From: Glossina fuscipes
Lineage: Eukaryota > Arthropoda > Insecta > Diptera > Glossinidae
Reading direction: 5' to 3'
Length of the DNA: 64,000 bases
Assembly (NCBI RefSeq): GCF_014805625.2
Contig: NW_023998415.1
Coordinates: 28,213,156-28,277,155, forward strand
Below, piece by piece: positions 1-12,850 of this stretch (position 1 is its first letter; every line of letters starts with the position of its first letter). Position numbers and translations under genes: made by a program. The notes beneath the pieces are model-generated. The model did no database searches. It was not told the DNA's origin and was given only the letters and a program-made list of their open reading frames with translations.

Positions 1-51
<51 letters not shown>

Positions 52-53
52 CT
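1..53 (+). repeat. (CTTT)n microsatellite at the window edge
   Basis: About twelve TTTC units starting at base 1; it probably continues outside the window. Confidence 0.95.
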
Positions 54-3000
54 CACAAGTTACGTTCAAAAATTAAAAAATAGAATCCTTTCTCAATTGG
101 CAAAGGAAAGAAGAAAAAAATAGCACAAAATTAGTTCTATTTTGCTTATACCGAGCACTAAAGATATATCAAATTTTTCATAGACCAATGTGGTATTACA
201 AGTAACGTAAAGTATACTAATTGTTTGTTCATCTATTGTTATCAAAACTACGCCAACGTCGAGATTTTCAATATGTTTTCGCTAATAACCTGTAACCTTT
301 TATGGTAGGAATTAATTTGACGTTCTTATCGGAATCACTTAAACGTTCAAGATAGTTTCTCTTTAAAAGATATTGCAGTTAATCAAAGTCTGTATAAGAC
401 GGAAAGTATCTAAAATTTGTGTTAGCGTTAAGGTCTGCACTTTATTTACGACGAACGATTAAAACTAACAATGAAAAATTACTTAACGCAACGAATCTAA
501 TTTACTCAGCCGCAACAATGTTACATATCCCAACTAAGTGTTACATATCCAATCTAAGTCATAACCTTTCTCGCTGCAATTGTAACATTTTGGGTTTGAA
601 TTAAATTAAAAAATATTTTCGGTGTACTTCCATTTTATATCGCGTACATATTAAAATACATATCTCATGTTGGGTAAAAATAAAAACCGCTTATGAAAGT
701 ACGAAAAAAAATAATGCTTTTAAGTTTATTAATTTTACAACTTTGATTTACTTAACAAAAGGATAAAAAAAAATAATACATATATATATATATACTACTC
801 ATAAATAAAAAGAAGCATTTTAATATATATATATTTACATACACGTAGACGCACACCTACATCGAAAATGTTCAAATTATAATTGGAAAACCGCGTATTA
901 TTATCTCGAAAAAAAAAAGAAAATTGTAGCAACAATAGATCAAAGCCTTCAGTACAATAATAAAAGTATGGAAAAATCTATAAGAAATCTATAAAGCATT
1001 TTCTTAGCCGTTTGCGGAAAAGAGAAAATATTTCGATATTTTTTTTTAAAACCTTCGTTTGACTAATAAAAGTTTTATGTAAATATTTTCTTTTGATTTT
1101 TAGAAAACTTCTCTTTTTCTCTAATTTAATCAATCAATCAGTCAATCAATATCAATAATTATCTTGCAGTTTAAAAGTATTTGAAAATATTTACCTTAAA
1201 AAATTTGATATTTCTCTCCAAATAAGCAAAGGAGTACGGAAAAATTCAATCTCATTAGTGTCCCTTGAGTATAGAATATCTATGATATGCGATATGAAAC
1301 CCTTTCTCCATGGAAGACATAAAAAACCGCATATACATGTTTGTTATCCTTTCTTTTTTTTTTTTTTTTCTTTCCTCTCTTCCTCCTTTTTACGTTTGCT
1401 TGCTTTTTTTTTTTTTTTTTTTTGCTTTCTTTTAAGTATTTTGTTATATGTATGGATACACATATGCGACTTTTTTACTATTTTCTTTGGCTTTTATGCT
1501 TCCCATTGAAGGCAATGATATTGACGAAAAAAAAAAAAGAAGAAAAAGTAAATCTGCTCTCTGCACATATGTGTGCCACACAGTTGATTTAAGGGTAGCG
1601 AAATTGACCCATCAATAAATATTAAATTTTTTATAGATATTTCTTTATCATGTGTTTAGATAAATATTTGTTTTATATTTTTGAGTTTTCTTTATTTTTA
1701 TTTCAATTTTTTGTCTTTTTTTTTTTTTTTTTTGCTTTTTGCTGCTGTCTTGCTTTAAAGAATCAAAGGCTTTCATTATGTTATACGAAGCACCAGTAAT
1801 TGAAAACACACATTGGATAACATTTCTAGTTTGCTAACCGATCAAAGCGGATTTTTTCGTTTCCATACTAATAGTGTTTGCATACAGTTAACATTTTTCG
1901 CTCTTAATCAAAGGAAACTTTTCATTTCTTTCTTTCAAAAACGCAAAAAAAAAAAAAAAAAAATAGAAGAAGATAAATAAATAATAATAAATAATAATAA
2001 AAAGAGAAAAGAAACATAAAACGTGACTTTAAACAAATACTTTTTATCAAGTAGATTAAAAACTGAAAAAAAAGAAGGAGAGAAAAAATAATGGTATTTT
2101 GGGATTTATTTCAATCTCTTAAGCATTCATTACTTGTTATCATTATATTCCATATTAAATATATTTTCTTACATTTTACAAGTATATATCAACATTTTCT
2201 GTACTTTTTTTTTTTTTTTTATGAAATTTTATGCTTGTTTAGCCACAAACGTGCTCGAGTGCCTCAATTATACGAGCGGTCGTACTCGCCATTCAGTTGT
2301 TACATTAGTTGATGGTGATACAATAAAGTTTTTGTTTTTTTTTTTTAAAGCATTTCCTATTAAAGCAAATTTCTAAAGTATCTTTAGAAAATATATCCGT
2401 GCAAAAATTTCATTGAAAACTAGGCTTCATCTCTCGCTTCAATCGAGTTAAGTCGATTATTAAATTAAATTAACTATGAGAATTAATATAGACTGTGTTC
2501 AACAGAGCTATTATACTTTAAGATGATGTGGTGACATTGGCTTTGGTCGTGCTTCAGCAAATTTTTGCAATTTATCGAAACTTTTTGTTCACTTTGGATC
2601 AAATTCAAATCAACAAATACCGCCGCCGATACGATACTTAAGTTCAAAGAGTGAAAGAAATCCTGCATACGAACGAGCAAGTTTTTGGAATGAGTGGAAC
2701 TTTACGATTTTATAACCCATTCCGACGGGGACAGAAGGCATAGCTGCAATGAATTTATATCGGATTACTACTTAAGAATCGGCATCAACAAGGCCTCTCA
2801 AGCAATAAACGTCCGAATCCTGCATGTCTTAAGGGAGAAAGCCTGTGTAACATCAATTGTTAAAGACTTGTTGGGCTGTTGTTTTCGGGCTGGAAAGAAA
2901 AATAATACAACAATAAGGGTAAAAAAAGCTATTAAATAGATATAGAGTCATCCATCTAGTTTACAGTTGCCAATGTAAGTATAAATAAGACACATTGCTC

Positions 3001-3119
3001 GTTGAGATTTGGATTAAATTTTCTTTCAATATATTCTTTGGACAGTTCGTGCATGTAGGATGAAGTTCATATTTAGTTAAGTAATTTCGTAAATGGCCAT
3101 TATTGATTCTTTGGTGTAA
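54..3119. other. Intergenic AT-rich DNA, no gene seen
   Basis: Holds many poly-T/poly-A runs (near 1345, 1405, 1715, 1945 and 2205) and an AAT-rich patch at about 1970-2000. At 2510-2940 there is a less AT-biased stretch with short open frames that I could not match to a family; it may be further transposon debris leading into the remnant at 3.1 kb. Confidence 0.6.
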
Positions 3120-3500
3120 AGAAAACACATCTGATGTTCCTGTTGGACTTTTACGCGTATAAAAATAACGCAGACAAAGAACATAAAGTTGAAGATGAAA
3201 ATAGCATGGAAGTTACTCTCAATGCAGAGCGCCACAAAAAAATAACTGATTTTTTGTGGGAAAAACTCAATAATTTCGACTATGACGATATTTGGCTTTA
3301 ACAAAATGATACAATATACCGTACCTTTCGTGAGAAAATGATTTCGTTGGGAAATTAATTCAACGGCCATATTATGCCTATGTAAGTTTGCGACAAATAT
3401 CATACGATATATGATCCTAGTGGACTCTTGTGGCTTTGGGATTGTGCCGAAGCATTACTTTACTCCAATAAACTATTTACTGTCCATGTTGCTTTGTTGC
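3120..3500 (+). pseudogene. Highly degraded Tc1/mariner-related transposase remnant
   Basis: Plus-strand frames read VTLNAERHKKITDFLWEKL, FDYDDIWL, then a stop and a QND..YRTFREKMIS stretch where the family has QQDGATCHTAR..LREKFPGRVIS, and finally PSGLLWLWDCAEALLYSNK in place of DLTPLDFFLWGYVKALVYSNK. The motif order and spacing fit the same transposase group as the fragment at 32.7-32.9 kb, but similarity is low and the catalytic motif is eroded. Confidence 0.55.
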
Positions 3501-6500
3501 TTGTTGACGAAAATTGCTCGTGTTGCTGATGAAATAAGAGTAGTGGGAAAACGGGAAAAATTTGCCTTGTTGTTGCATCGAATTTTTACTGAAGTAACGG
3601 AGACGAATGCCATCAAACATAGTCTGAAAGCAAAAGAAAATTCCTATCGATTTCTTTTCGCATTTAGTTTTTATTTTCTAATAAAAAAAGTTAATGATTC
3701 TTGAAATATATTAAAAAAATGACTAAACCGTAGCCAATTACAAGAATTATCATTAATCTAAAGAGCTTCGTCATCGACAGATTTGATTGCGCAAATTTTA
3801 ATTTAAAAGAAATCAATTCTAAAAGATATGCAGTGGCATTCCCCCCCCTAAAACTTAGTCTTTATCTTGCCTTAAGAAACAGATCATCTTTTGATTTCAT
3901 CGGTGTTATATTAAAACGAAATCGCCCACAATTGACTATGACGTGAGCAATCTTTGCAAGTGATAAACGAGGCCAAGATGCCATAGCGCTATGCTATTCA
4001 AATAGTTTTGCAAGAAATTAGGAAAAATTAAATGTCACAACTTATGCTTTTAATAAATCGGTGCAACACTTTCTCTCTTTCAATATCGAACTCACTCTGC
4101 ATTTATTATTAGTCGCATTAAGTTAGTTTTCCAATTTTGTCATTGAAAGATATGCACCTCAACAACGTTTAGATATTATTGTTTGTTGAAGTAATTGTTT
4201 TCGTATACGAATATTGCTTGCAATTACAAAAAAAAAAAAAAAGGGAAATTCTTTTATCAGATGATTGCCATCTTTTGCCGTGTTCGGTGTGAGAGCAATT
4301 CAAAAATTAGTTATGAGATATCTTTTTATTTCGTGAAATTGACCGTTAGATGTGTGTGTCTTTTTTTTTTGGGTAAATGAGTATCATTTCTTTGAAACTG
4401 AGATTAGAGATGGTTCTAGATTAATTTTTAAGCATTTTCTTTCTCCTAGATTGGAAAATGTTGATCCAAATGATATCTGATTTCAACCAAATGAGTCTCA
4501 CGAGCCATAAAGTACGTCGAACGCAAGGTTTATTACATCTTAAGTGTTACGAGGCAATAGCTTAAGAAATCTTGGTATCCAGGAGGTGATTGGATGATCA
4601 AGAAGGATTACAAATCAAAAAAGTGTAAGTGTGTAAGTACGACATTCAGAAAGTCGAAATATCTGGAACACTGGAAAAGTTAGCCGTGCGGTTAAAGCTA
4701 TGCGTTGTGCTTTATGTGGGCAATCCTAGTGATTGGAAATGCTGTCAAAGCTAAGCAGTCCTGTTCAAGAAGTTGATTGAAGGATAAACTATTTTTATCG
4801 CAACGGAGCACTTCATACTCATCCTCATAGACATGAAGAGTTTTGGGCACACTCTTATAGCCCGTGAACATTTGACCCTCTCGAGAGCCTTAAGGCCGAG
4901 AATCACCAAGAAAGGTCTTGAATTTCGGCCGACTACACACTGTATGTAAACGGCACAGATATCAGCGTTAAATAAATAAAGAAAATAACATTTTTCCACT
5001 TTTTCAACCTGTTGGGTGATAAGAAAACTTTATTTATTTTCAAAACTTTAAGCATTCGCCACCATTTAAAATTATGCCGGTTCACCGTACCATTGTGTTA
5101 ACTTAAGATTCGCAAAATATGTGGAAAAATTTGTTTGAAAAAATTATCTGAACAGATTTTGCTTAAACACACACATAAAGTAACTTTTTTATGGTATAAG
5201 AAAGGATTATGTCTATTATGTCTTTCACCCTATCTGGACAATAGACAACCTAAACCCAAATATTTTTCACATTTGAGCAGAGATTCGAGCAAAAAAGTGC
5301 ACCGAATTCGGATAAATTTCTCCCGACGGCTTAACATTGTACAGGCGCTTTAGCAATAGAGCATTTACCCAGATGTTCGTTACGAAAATACTTCTAATCG
5401 ACCTGCTAAAACGCTTATCGAAATGGGTTTCCACTTAATTCAATTCGCTAAAAACGGCTGCGATTCTCTTACTTCATATAAAGTGTAAAGTACTGAGCTG
5501 CTGAGCGCTTTGCCATTCATTTTAAAAAACCTGAAAGTTCTCGAATTATAACAAACATGCAAACATGTTCCCTCTTTTGTTCCTTCGAATGTTTCCATCT
5601 TTAACCAAACAATGCACCCCATGAACTTATCGGGCTAAAAAACATTATCGATAAATATTAATATGCACTATGTAATTTCTATAACATGGTTCGTGTAGAA
5701 AATATAATTAAAATCATATTTCCGTTATGAAAACTATGCTTAGTTAAAAAAAAAAAACAAATTACTTAATACATAAAATCGCCCTTTGATACTAAAGCCC
5801 CAAAGCGTCAGCAACGTGCAACAGCAAGCGCTAATTGAGTTTTTGCCGACGGCAAAGACATTAGAAATTTCTTAAAACAAATTGTATTCGTTCACGAAGA
5901 GATTTTCCTCAAAAAACAAAGGAAGATTAATGAATTGCTTCCTTTCTTCCCCGCTGTCAAGGAATCCTTCACCGGCGAAAGGTATAATAAGCGTTAAAGA
6001 AACTAAGATTACGATTTGAAAAGAAGACTAAATTCGAAATTTTTCAAACCAATAATTTCTTCAAAGCATTGCTTGGGAAATAAGATTTCAAATGTCACGA
6101 ATAGCGGATTAACTTATTTGAAAGTCGAATTCTACGTTTTTTTTGTCGCTCTGCCCTCTCTTAATTAAAATAAATAAATCTTTTAAAAAAAGGATCGCAT
6201 TGAACGCTTATCGTACCGGTGCCAATAGATTATTTTTATGATTGTTTCCAGATTTCAGTTTCTTTTTCAATTTCAGCTTGCAAATGGTGCCTAGAGTTAA
6301 CTCGATAAAGTTTGCAAATTATTTGTATTCACTTCGTTATTTACCGTCGGTACGGTTATCCTGATAAATGGACATTTCATTCTCGCGTAAAAAATTCGAA
6401 CCAAAGTTCCAACACATCTCAAAGGTGCAAGGAACGAAAAAAGAATATATTCCGGAACCAATTTGTGCCACTTGCGCAAATTAGGATCGCTTTACAAAAC

Positions 6501-7492
6501 TGATGACTCGAATGAGTCTCCTGCGTCCGTCGCAACAGCGGCCGCACTGATAAGGCGCACAATAAGTTAAACGCTGATACCCTTCCTATTGGAAAATTTA
6601 GACGATAAGCAACTCCAGTCACAAACAATAATTTTTTACGGATAGCCTAGGCACCAGGCCGTAATCGAGCTGTTTTGCCTGGCGGTATTGGAGACAAATC
6701 GGCATGCATGCAATAAAATGCCGTAACACGTTGCAACAGCCCTCGTAGTGAGATATCTTTTAAATTAGTATGCAATAAAATGTTTTGCCTTCAAAAGCCA
6801 AGTTTTTGCAAAAAATATATTCGCTAAATATCTATCTATCTATCATCGAATTTACTGCGTAATGCATGGTTGATTGCATTTTTTAAAAAGGATCTCTTTA
6901 CGCGGAGCGCTATAGGTACAAAATCATCGGCGGTATAATGTTAGGTACTTAATGCTGTAATGCTGTAAAGTTAAATGAAAAGTTTTGTGCCTAAAATCCC
7001 ATTTTCATTAGATTAAATTGCATTTTTTTACCGGCTGAAAGGATTACCATGGCATTGGTTTCTTATTGCAGGAATAACTTTCTCTTTAGCTAAACTAAAT
7101 GCTGCAAGCTATTCCCTACCATTTCAATGTACAAATTTCCTTAGCTAACATCAGAAGTTGTACACACACGCACACACACACACAAAAAAAAAAAAAAACA
7201 TCCACTAATAACTGCTCACCGAAAGCAGAAACAAAGAAAGGGAAAAACAAGACGAAAAGCTTAATATGTGTATTTGAAACTGAAGACCACAACTGCATAG
7301 ATTTCAATTTTTTTTTTTTTTGTAGGAAACTTCAAATGGAATTTTCGAAAATTGAAAATTACTCTCCACAATAACTTTTCTCCTTCTCCCTATCTCGCTC
7401 CGTCGCTCTGTTCAAATCTCCTTACGCCAAAAAGGAATTTAAAATACAGATCTTTTTGTCTTTTCGGCTTTTTGTTTTATTGAATAGGTTTT

Positions 7493-7534
<42 letters not shown>

Positions 7535-7763
7535 TAGCTTACATAAAATATTTATTATAAAAATCGTTTACACATATTTTCTACGATACATATATTTAAG
7601 CATTTAGTTAATAATTGTACTTTTTTCTGCTCTCTCTCTATAATAATTAAAAAAATATTTATATCAAATACTCAAAAGAGGATTTATTTAATTTTAAGTT
7701 TTAACCACTTTTGCATTTAAGAAACCTTATAAATGTTTTTCTTATCCTTTTTTCTTTTTCTTT

Positions 7764-7800
<37 letters not shown>

Positions 7801-8024
7801 GTTTTTTCTTTTTATTCTGAGACATTTTGTGTGAATAGAAAAATTATTGAAACGCGTTACACAAAATGTAAAAACTGAATAAAGAACGCACACATACGAA
7901 TACAGTTGATTGTATTGAACAATTAGGAGCAAATTATTTGAAAAGTGTTCCCTTATGTTCGTTTTAACCTGTTTGCAGGCGTTTTCATTCAATCGATAAG
8001 AAGAAGCTGTCTGAGAGTAAACAT

Positions 8025-8067
<43 letters not shown>

Positions 8068-8413
8068 TATTATATAAATATATGAAAATATGATTATTAG
8101 TAAATGCGACAGCAGTACTAGCGATTGTAGATTATAAATAGACACTGAGATGGATTAGAGAAAAAATGTTTTAAGAAAATTTCTTACAGCTAAAACTAGC
8201 TAAACTAGAAAATAGTTTATATTGTAGATTAGTTTCAAGTAATTTCATAATTGAAAATATCCTTGACTATCACAATTGCGCTTTTAATTTGACTTTTTTT
8301 ATACAAGTCTTGGTTTTACATACATATATAATGTGCCGACGGCATTTTGTTGCAAAATAGGAGGGCAGACTCGCTTTTTTCCCTTGTCTTGGTTTTCCAT
8401 TTTTTTTTTTTTT
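3501..8413. other. Intergenic DNA, unassigned
   Basis: No convincing gene. The stretches at 4480-5000, 5780-6130 and 6280-6740 have near-balanced composition and short broken open frames, suggesting old decayed elements, but no motif was recognised. From 6780 on the sequence is AT-rich with a (CA)n/A-run at 7160-7198 and TA and T tracts. Confidence 0.5.
7498..7531 (+). repeat. (TA)n microsatellite
   Basis: About 17 uninterrupted TA units. Similar tracts lie at 8027-8064, 17009-17034, 34262-34301, 40946-40975, 51000-51021, 61232-61258 and 63643-63672. Confidence 0.9.
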
Positions 8414-8419
8414 TTTATT
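8414..8419 (-). terminator. Candidate polyadenylation signal of the small intronless gene
   Basis: AATAAA on the minus strand about 160 nt past the stop codon. Such hexamers are frequent in this AT-rich DNA, so this is only a candidate. Confidence 0.25.
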
Positions 8420-8580
8420 TATAATTAATGATAAATATCTCCTTTGGAAATATTTGTAGGAAAACACGATAGACTTCAACTTAAGATTAATTAGTTATTT
8501 GGTTTTGTTTGTTTGGTTTCTTTTTGTTTTGTGTTTTTTGTTTTTTTTTTTTTTTTTTTGCTCTTTGTAAAATCAAGAAT

Positions 8581-8865
8581 TCACTGCCAATTGTGTGGAA
8601 TTTGACTGTTGGCCGATACCTTGGTTGAGGCATTTGTAGAGCTGGCATTGCTTGCAGCTGGTTGCTGTTGATGTAAATTTTTTAGTACCTTACACATAAT
8701 TAAGGCTAACAGCTTCCAGGCCATCAAATCTTCCTCGGTAGCATTTGACGTAGTCGGAAAATTATTTTGATTGTTGGTCGAAATAGCCGCGTCCACTTGA
8801 TCCAGTATCTGCTCTATTACCTCTTCAGATTGGGCGGCTGTAGGTTCACAAAATGGTATAGCCAT
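8581..8865 (-). CDS. Small intronless gene, uncharacterised 94-residue protein
   Basis: I do not recognise this protein. It starts MAIPFCEPTAAQSEEVIEQI, has an acidic amphipathic-looking N-terminal helix, an Asn/Thr-rich linker, a central hydrophobic helix (EEDLMAWKLLALIMCKVLKN, about residues 44-63), then a low-complexity Gln/Ala/Ser/Asn tail ending PHNWQ. There is no signal peptide at the N terminus. The single hydrophobic stretch contains Lys residues, so a packing or interaction helix is more likely than a membrane anchor. The start ATG has a fly-like context (AAAACAATGG). In the roughly 248 nt from the predicted transcription start to this ATG there is no other ATG, which is unusual in such AT-rich DNA and fits a real 5' leader. 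Core promoter elements upstream and an AATAAA downstream complete a plausible intronless unit. The GAG|GTAATA near the N terminus could be a splice donor, so the protein might be part of a larger spliced product. Confidence 0.6.
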   Translation of the reverse strand: MAIPFCEPTAAQSEEVIEQILDQVDAAISTNNQNNFPTTSNATEEDLMAWKLLALIMCKVLKNLHQQQPAASNASSTNASTKVSANSQIPHNWQ

Positions 8866-9113
8866 TGTTTTCCTTCTCTTTCTCTTTCTCTTTCTCTTTT
8901 CCTTTTTTATTTATTTATTTTATTTATTTATTTATTTTTTTTTTGTTTGCAAAATAACTGCTTAAATTTGTACTTTCACACGTAAATGCTTTACGAATAA
9001 AAATTTTCGAAAAAAAAAAAGCAATACTTTGTTTGCTTAAAGATTCTATAATAATCTAATGCAAAAGTTCCGGAGAAAACACGTCCTGTTGCAGACGCGT
9101 TCAACAACGTATT
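8866..9113 (-). other. Predicted 5' UTR without upstream ATG
   Basis: Segment between the predicted initiator and the start codon. On the minus strand it holds A-rich and AAAT-type repeats and a (GAAAGA)n purine tract just before the ATG. No CAT occurs on the plus strand in the whole interval, so there is no upstream ATG. Confidence 0.45.
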
Positions 9114-9147
9114 GAATTATCCGTGTGCTAGTTAACTTGTATTTATA
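9081..9147 (-). promoter_or_regulatory. TATA + Inr + DPE-like core promoter of the small intronless gene
   Basis: Read on the minus strand: TATAAAT at 9147-9141, an initiator-like TTCAATAC with its A(+1) at 9113, and GGACGT at 9086-9081, exactly +28 to +33 from that A. GGACGT fits the downstream promoter element RGWYV. TATA-to-Inr spacing is about 34 nt, slightly longer than usual, and the Inr deviates from TCAKTY at one or two positions. The motifs are seen; promoter function is inferred. Confidence 0.5.
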
Positions 9148-9149
9148 CA

Positions 9150-10055
9150 AAATTTCAATTGAATTTATAAGGAATACGTGCAACAAGCTAAACTCCAATT
9201 GACTGGCTGGCTGGCTGGCTCGCTAACTGACTGACTAACTTGCTGAGCAAGAGTGAAATTGTAATTGAAACAATTGTTATGGTTGTAAGCCACAAAAAAT
9301 AAAAGATTTACCTAAACAATATTTATAACTGAGTAATCAACCCCCCGGAAACCTCATACCGGCAAAGAGAACATCAAAAATCAAGGGAGTGATACATACA
9401 TGGCAGCAGCGGCAAAATAATAATGCAAGCAAGAGAGTATGAAACTCGGAGAGAGAACGTAATCAGCAAAATCCCAAAAACATACAAGAAGAGAAACTTT
9501 GATTTAATTTCAAAAATACAACATATATTTATATTTCCTCTCTTCAATAAATTCCTCTCTGCGATTATACATTTATTTTATTTCCTTTTCGAATGAAAAT
9601 TTTACATTATAACACGTGTTTTAACACTATTTTAAGCTTAGTTGAGTACAGTGCAGCTTTTTCTCAGAGTTTACTACTCACCCAGTTACCCTTAAACTTT
9701 CGAATACGTTTTAGCCGGAACTTTCTTCAAAAGTTTTCGCTTTTTAACTAAAGTATTCTTCATTCTCTTTAAAAATGTTATCTTACGAAGATAAATTTCG
9801 AATAGTGCCTGAACAAATTTTTTCAATTTGATCAAAGTGTGTCGCACTAAATGCCTACGTATTCTTCAGATATACGAACTTACTCAACTCCATTTATTGG
9901 GAATACAAATTAGTTGAGTCCGATTCGGTAAGGGAGACTGTAGTTAGCATTGTTCGAGCAATAAAATTAAGAAAAGATGGCTAAATCTGGCGAAAAAGAT
10001 AGGATTCGTTTTTTAAGACAATCGTTTTTTAAGGCATCGGTTCACACATCTATTG
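9150..10055. other. Upstream region of the small gene
   Basis: Contains a (CTGG)n/(GACT)n patch at about 9198-9240 and, near 9430-9460, GAGAG motifs (possible GAGA-factor sites read as CTCTC on the minus strand). No coding was recognised. Confidence 0.4.
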
Positions 10056-10325
10056 TCGCGACGGCTCAAAGTCATCGAGTTAAATTTCGAATCATCATCT
10101 TCCGCACACTGTTCGGCAGATAGGTCAGTTTATTCTTTGAAATTTCGAAATTTGAAAAAATGGCTCGACCGCAAAATATATGGGAAGAATGAAGCGGTGG
10201 AGTCTGCGACTGATGGCTATTTGTCGAAGTTCGATAGTTCACACTTTTAACGGGACATCGGAACTATTGAACGTCACTGGAAAACTATACATATAGAATC
10301 AACAGAGGACGATGTTGAGAAGTAA
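10056..10325 (+). pseudogene. Mariner transposase C-terminal fragment
   Basis: One frame carries KVIELNFES, a degraded block where mariners have the PHPPYSPDLAPSDY region, then FRNLKKWLDRK, SKFDSSHF, an in-frame TAA at 10248-10250, then RDIGTIERHWKTI and EDDVEK before the terminal stop at 10323-10325. The order and spacing match the last 90 residues of mariner transposases (FRNLKKWL...SHFRDGI...HRW.KCIE...DYVEK). Only one internal nonsense codon interrupts it. Upstream catalytic domains were not recognised in the preceding kilobase. It resembles the 32-kb copy more than the 16/47-kb family. Confidence 0.7.
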
Positions 10326-10789
10326 AAACATTTTTCCCAAATTTTCTGTATTTTCTTTGTCATGTCGGATACTTGCGGAACTATGACCGTCGTACAAATT
10401 GTGCTATTATTTGATGACATTTGCAAATATAACATAAACGTAATTTAGCACTAAAGATTATTCTTGGTGCTCTATTAATCACTCCATCTTGTCGAACCGA
10501 AGAATATTGTTTCAATTTTATGTTCGTTCGAAGCGGGCTTTTTCTCTGCTGATTTCATTTATTTTCTCACATTTTTTAACAACACTTGCCTTCACTTCAG
10601 AATTAACTCATTTAAGGAATGGTACAATGGAGGTATGTACAACAAGGGAAAACACTACGTGTAGAGGGCCACGTCTCATCATTAAGTGCCCCACACTATC
10701 CTATAGTTATCCATGTTTTAACTTTCTCAAATAAGGGATGTTCGTCTTTGGGCCAAAGCACGGCAGTGTAGCAAGTTTCATTAAAATAT

Positions 10790-10910
10790 TTCAAAATTTA
10801 CGACCTCTAGGTTGAATGCGAGAAAACTGAACAAACGGATAGACGCACTGATAAGCTTAGATCGATCCAGAAAATGATTCTGATTAGTCAGTATAATAAA
10901 AGGTGGTTGC
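10790..10910 (+). repeat. Dispersed repeat fragment with ACGGATAGAC..AAGCTTAGATCGAT core
   Basis: Contains CAAACGGATAGACGCACT, AAGCTTAGATCGATCCAG and AAAATGATTCTGAT in order. The same ordered words, with substitutions, occur at about 36810-36890 and 39510-39580. This looks like one dispersed family of the kind commonly left by decayed transposons in flies. Confidence 0.45.
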
Positions 10911-10979
10911 ACACGTCCGCAAAACCAATCCGCAAAAGTTGCAATAAACAAAGTATAATATATAGAAAATGTTATTGAA

Positions 10980-12850
10980 TTTTCCTATTTTCAATTTTTT
11001 AATATAGTATCAGAAAAATCGAGTGTCATTGCAATGTGCAGAATCCATCACTGCCAAAATCCCCGATATACGTAAGACTAAAAGGTTTTATAAAAATTTT
11101 CGAAATTTTTCCAAGGAACGCATTATGGGAACGGAAAGTAAGCGCCTTAGATGAAGGATGCAAGATATTTTCTAATACAGACGAATTGATTCGTGAAAAA
11201 CACAATATCATCGCGCCATTTAAGTATCGAAGTGGCATACGTTCTCTGTGTGTAGCGATGAAACACAAGCTTTTACGGAAATATTTCTATAAAATCATAA
11301 AGTCTATTATAACTTCAACTCTCCTGAACTGAAATCAATTTTAGTCCGTGTCTTAGCGGTGGACAGCATAAGCTCTCTGGCAAGTGCCTTCTTAAACAGC
11401 AGGACGCAGCTTCTTGAGCAAAGATGTCGGAATTTTTAGTTATCAACTTATATCGTATATGTTGCGATTTCTATATGATTGTGTAGCTTGACTTCTATCT
11501 ATTGCATAACATAATTCGTCAGATATCCTAGTCGGAATGTTTATATTGACGCGATGTAGACATAATTTATCCGATTTATGTGTCCATATCATTTTACTTA
11601 GAAAAATATTTGGTATTTTTAAATTTTCCATAATGGAAAACTTATACTCTTCGTGGCTGATATCGACAAGTTGAAGACAAGTCTTGTGGAGTATTCAGAG
11701 TCATTTATTCATAGTCATAAGAGTTTTGTGGATGAATGCATTTTGGAGCGGGCAGGGTTTTTTTTTTCTTTTTTCTTTTTTATATTCTTGTGTTTGCAAG
11801 ATCGACTACATTTGTGTATTAAATTAGTCTTAGAGCCGATGACTTGTCTATTATTGAAAATGTATTAATAAAGCTGATAACACTTGTATGGCTCGACTCA
11901 TCACGTATATCAATTTTGAAGAGATCTTTAAGTGAAAGTTTAACATGCATCCATCCTTCAATAGTATTTCTCTCCACATACAACACATGGTCTTCGAGTA
12001 TTCCATTTTCTATTTTGAGGAATTTAAACAATTTCCGAAATCAATAGTCAAAACGCCTTGCACATGTTACGAACTTACTACTTATTATCCAAATTCATCT
12101 TCAGTAATATTTTTCTTTCCTAGACATTGTATTTTTAAAGATCACCAACAACTCAGTTCACTGAGTTCCTGCAGCGAGAAGAGACATGAAGAACGTTGGA
12201 AGACTAAATTACCTGAACATTGCCATCACCTTATAATCTTTCTCTCTTTCCCAATGCGTGGCTGATGAGTGCACATCTTGTAAACTTCCGCATCCATCGT
12301 TACACACTTTTTTTTTAAATTGTTCAACAGTTCAAGCTTGTTGTAAATACTTGTATCGTGAAGAGTTAGAAGTATCATAGAAATATAGTTGCGTGGCCCA
12401 TATTTGGCAGTGCAAATATTGTTGCGAAACTGTTAATCTGCAACAATTGGGCTTAGTTTCCGTAAGAAACTGAACGCTTGTATCGGAGGAATTCAGTAAA
12501 TTGAGCTACCTAGTTCGAGTTTGGCACAGTTAATTATGCCCTCAAATCTATGTCGATATATGCGATACTCAGGTGGACTTGAGACTGACCCATCTTTCTC
12601 GGGTTGAGTAATTATATGAACAACTTGGTATATCGTAATAGTATTAGCGAGCGATTTTTCCAGACATATTTCGAAAATTGTTATTTTTCTTTTAAAATAA
12701 GGGCTTTTCACAAAAAGGCGTTGATACGAGAAGAAATCGTAATAATCGTCTGATCGAATCCATTTGCAGTAGTGTTTGTTTCTCTGCCCAATAATGCGAT
12801 CTGTACACATAATTGAGCACATAATTGTTCATGGACAGATATTAGAATAA
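10980..12850. other. Island of short broken open frames, unidentified
   Basis: Compared with its flanks this stretch has few simple repeats and several open frames of 60-110 codons on both strands, for example minus 12822-12493 and 12031-11819, and plus 11036-11332. None shows a family motif that I can name, and stops separate the frames. It could be a decayed transposon, a gene relic or chance. I do not assign a function. Confidence 0.35.

Noticed and set aside
3077..3403. 108-codon minus-strand frame
   Set aside because: It lies antisense to the degraded transposase read on the plus strand.
7717..8145. 142-codon minus-strand frame
   Set aside because: It is built from a TA tract and a 33-base homopolymer; no coding signature.
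12493..12822. 109-codon minus-strand frame as a host gene
   Set aside because: No family motif, no supporting exon chain, and a stop just upstream of the Met; kept only as part of the unidentified island.
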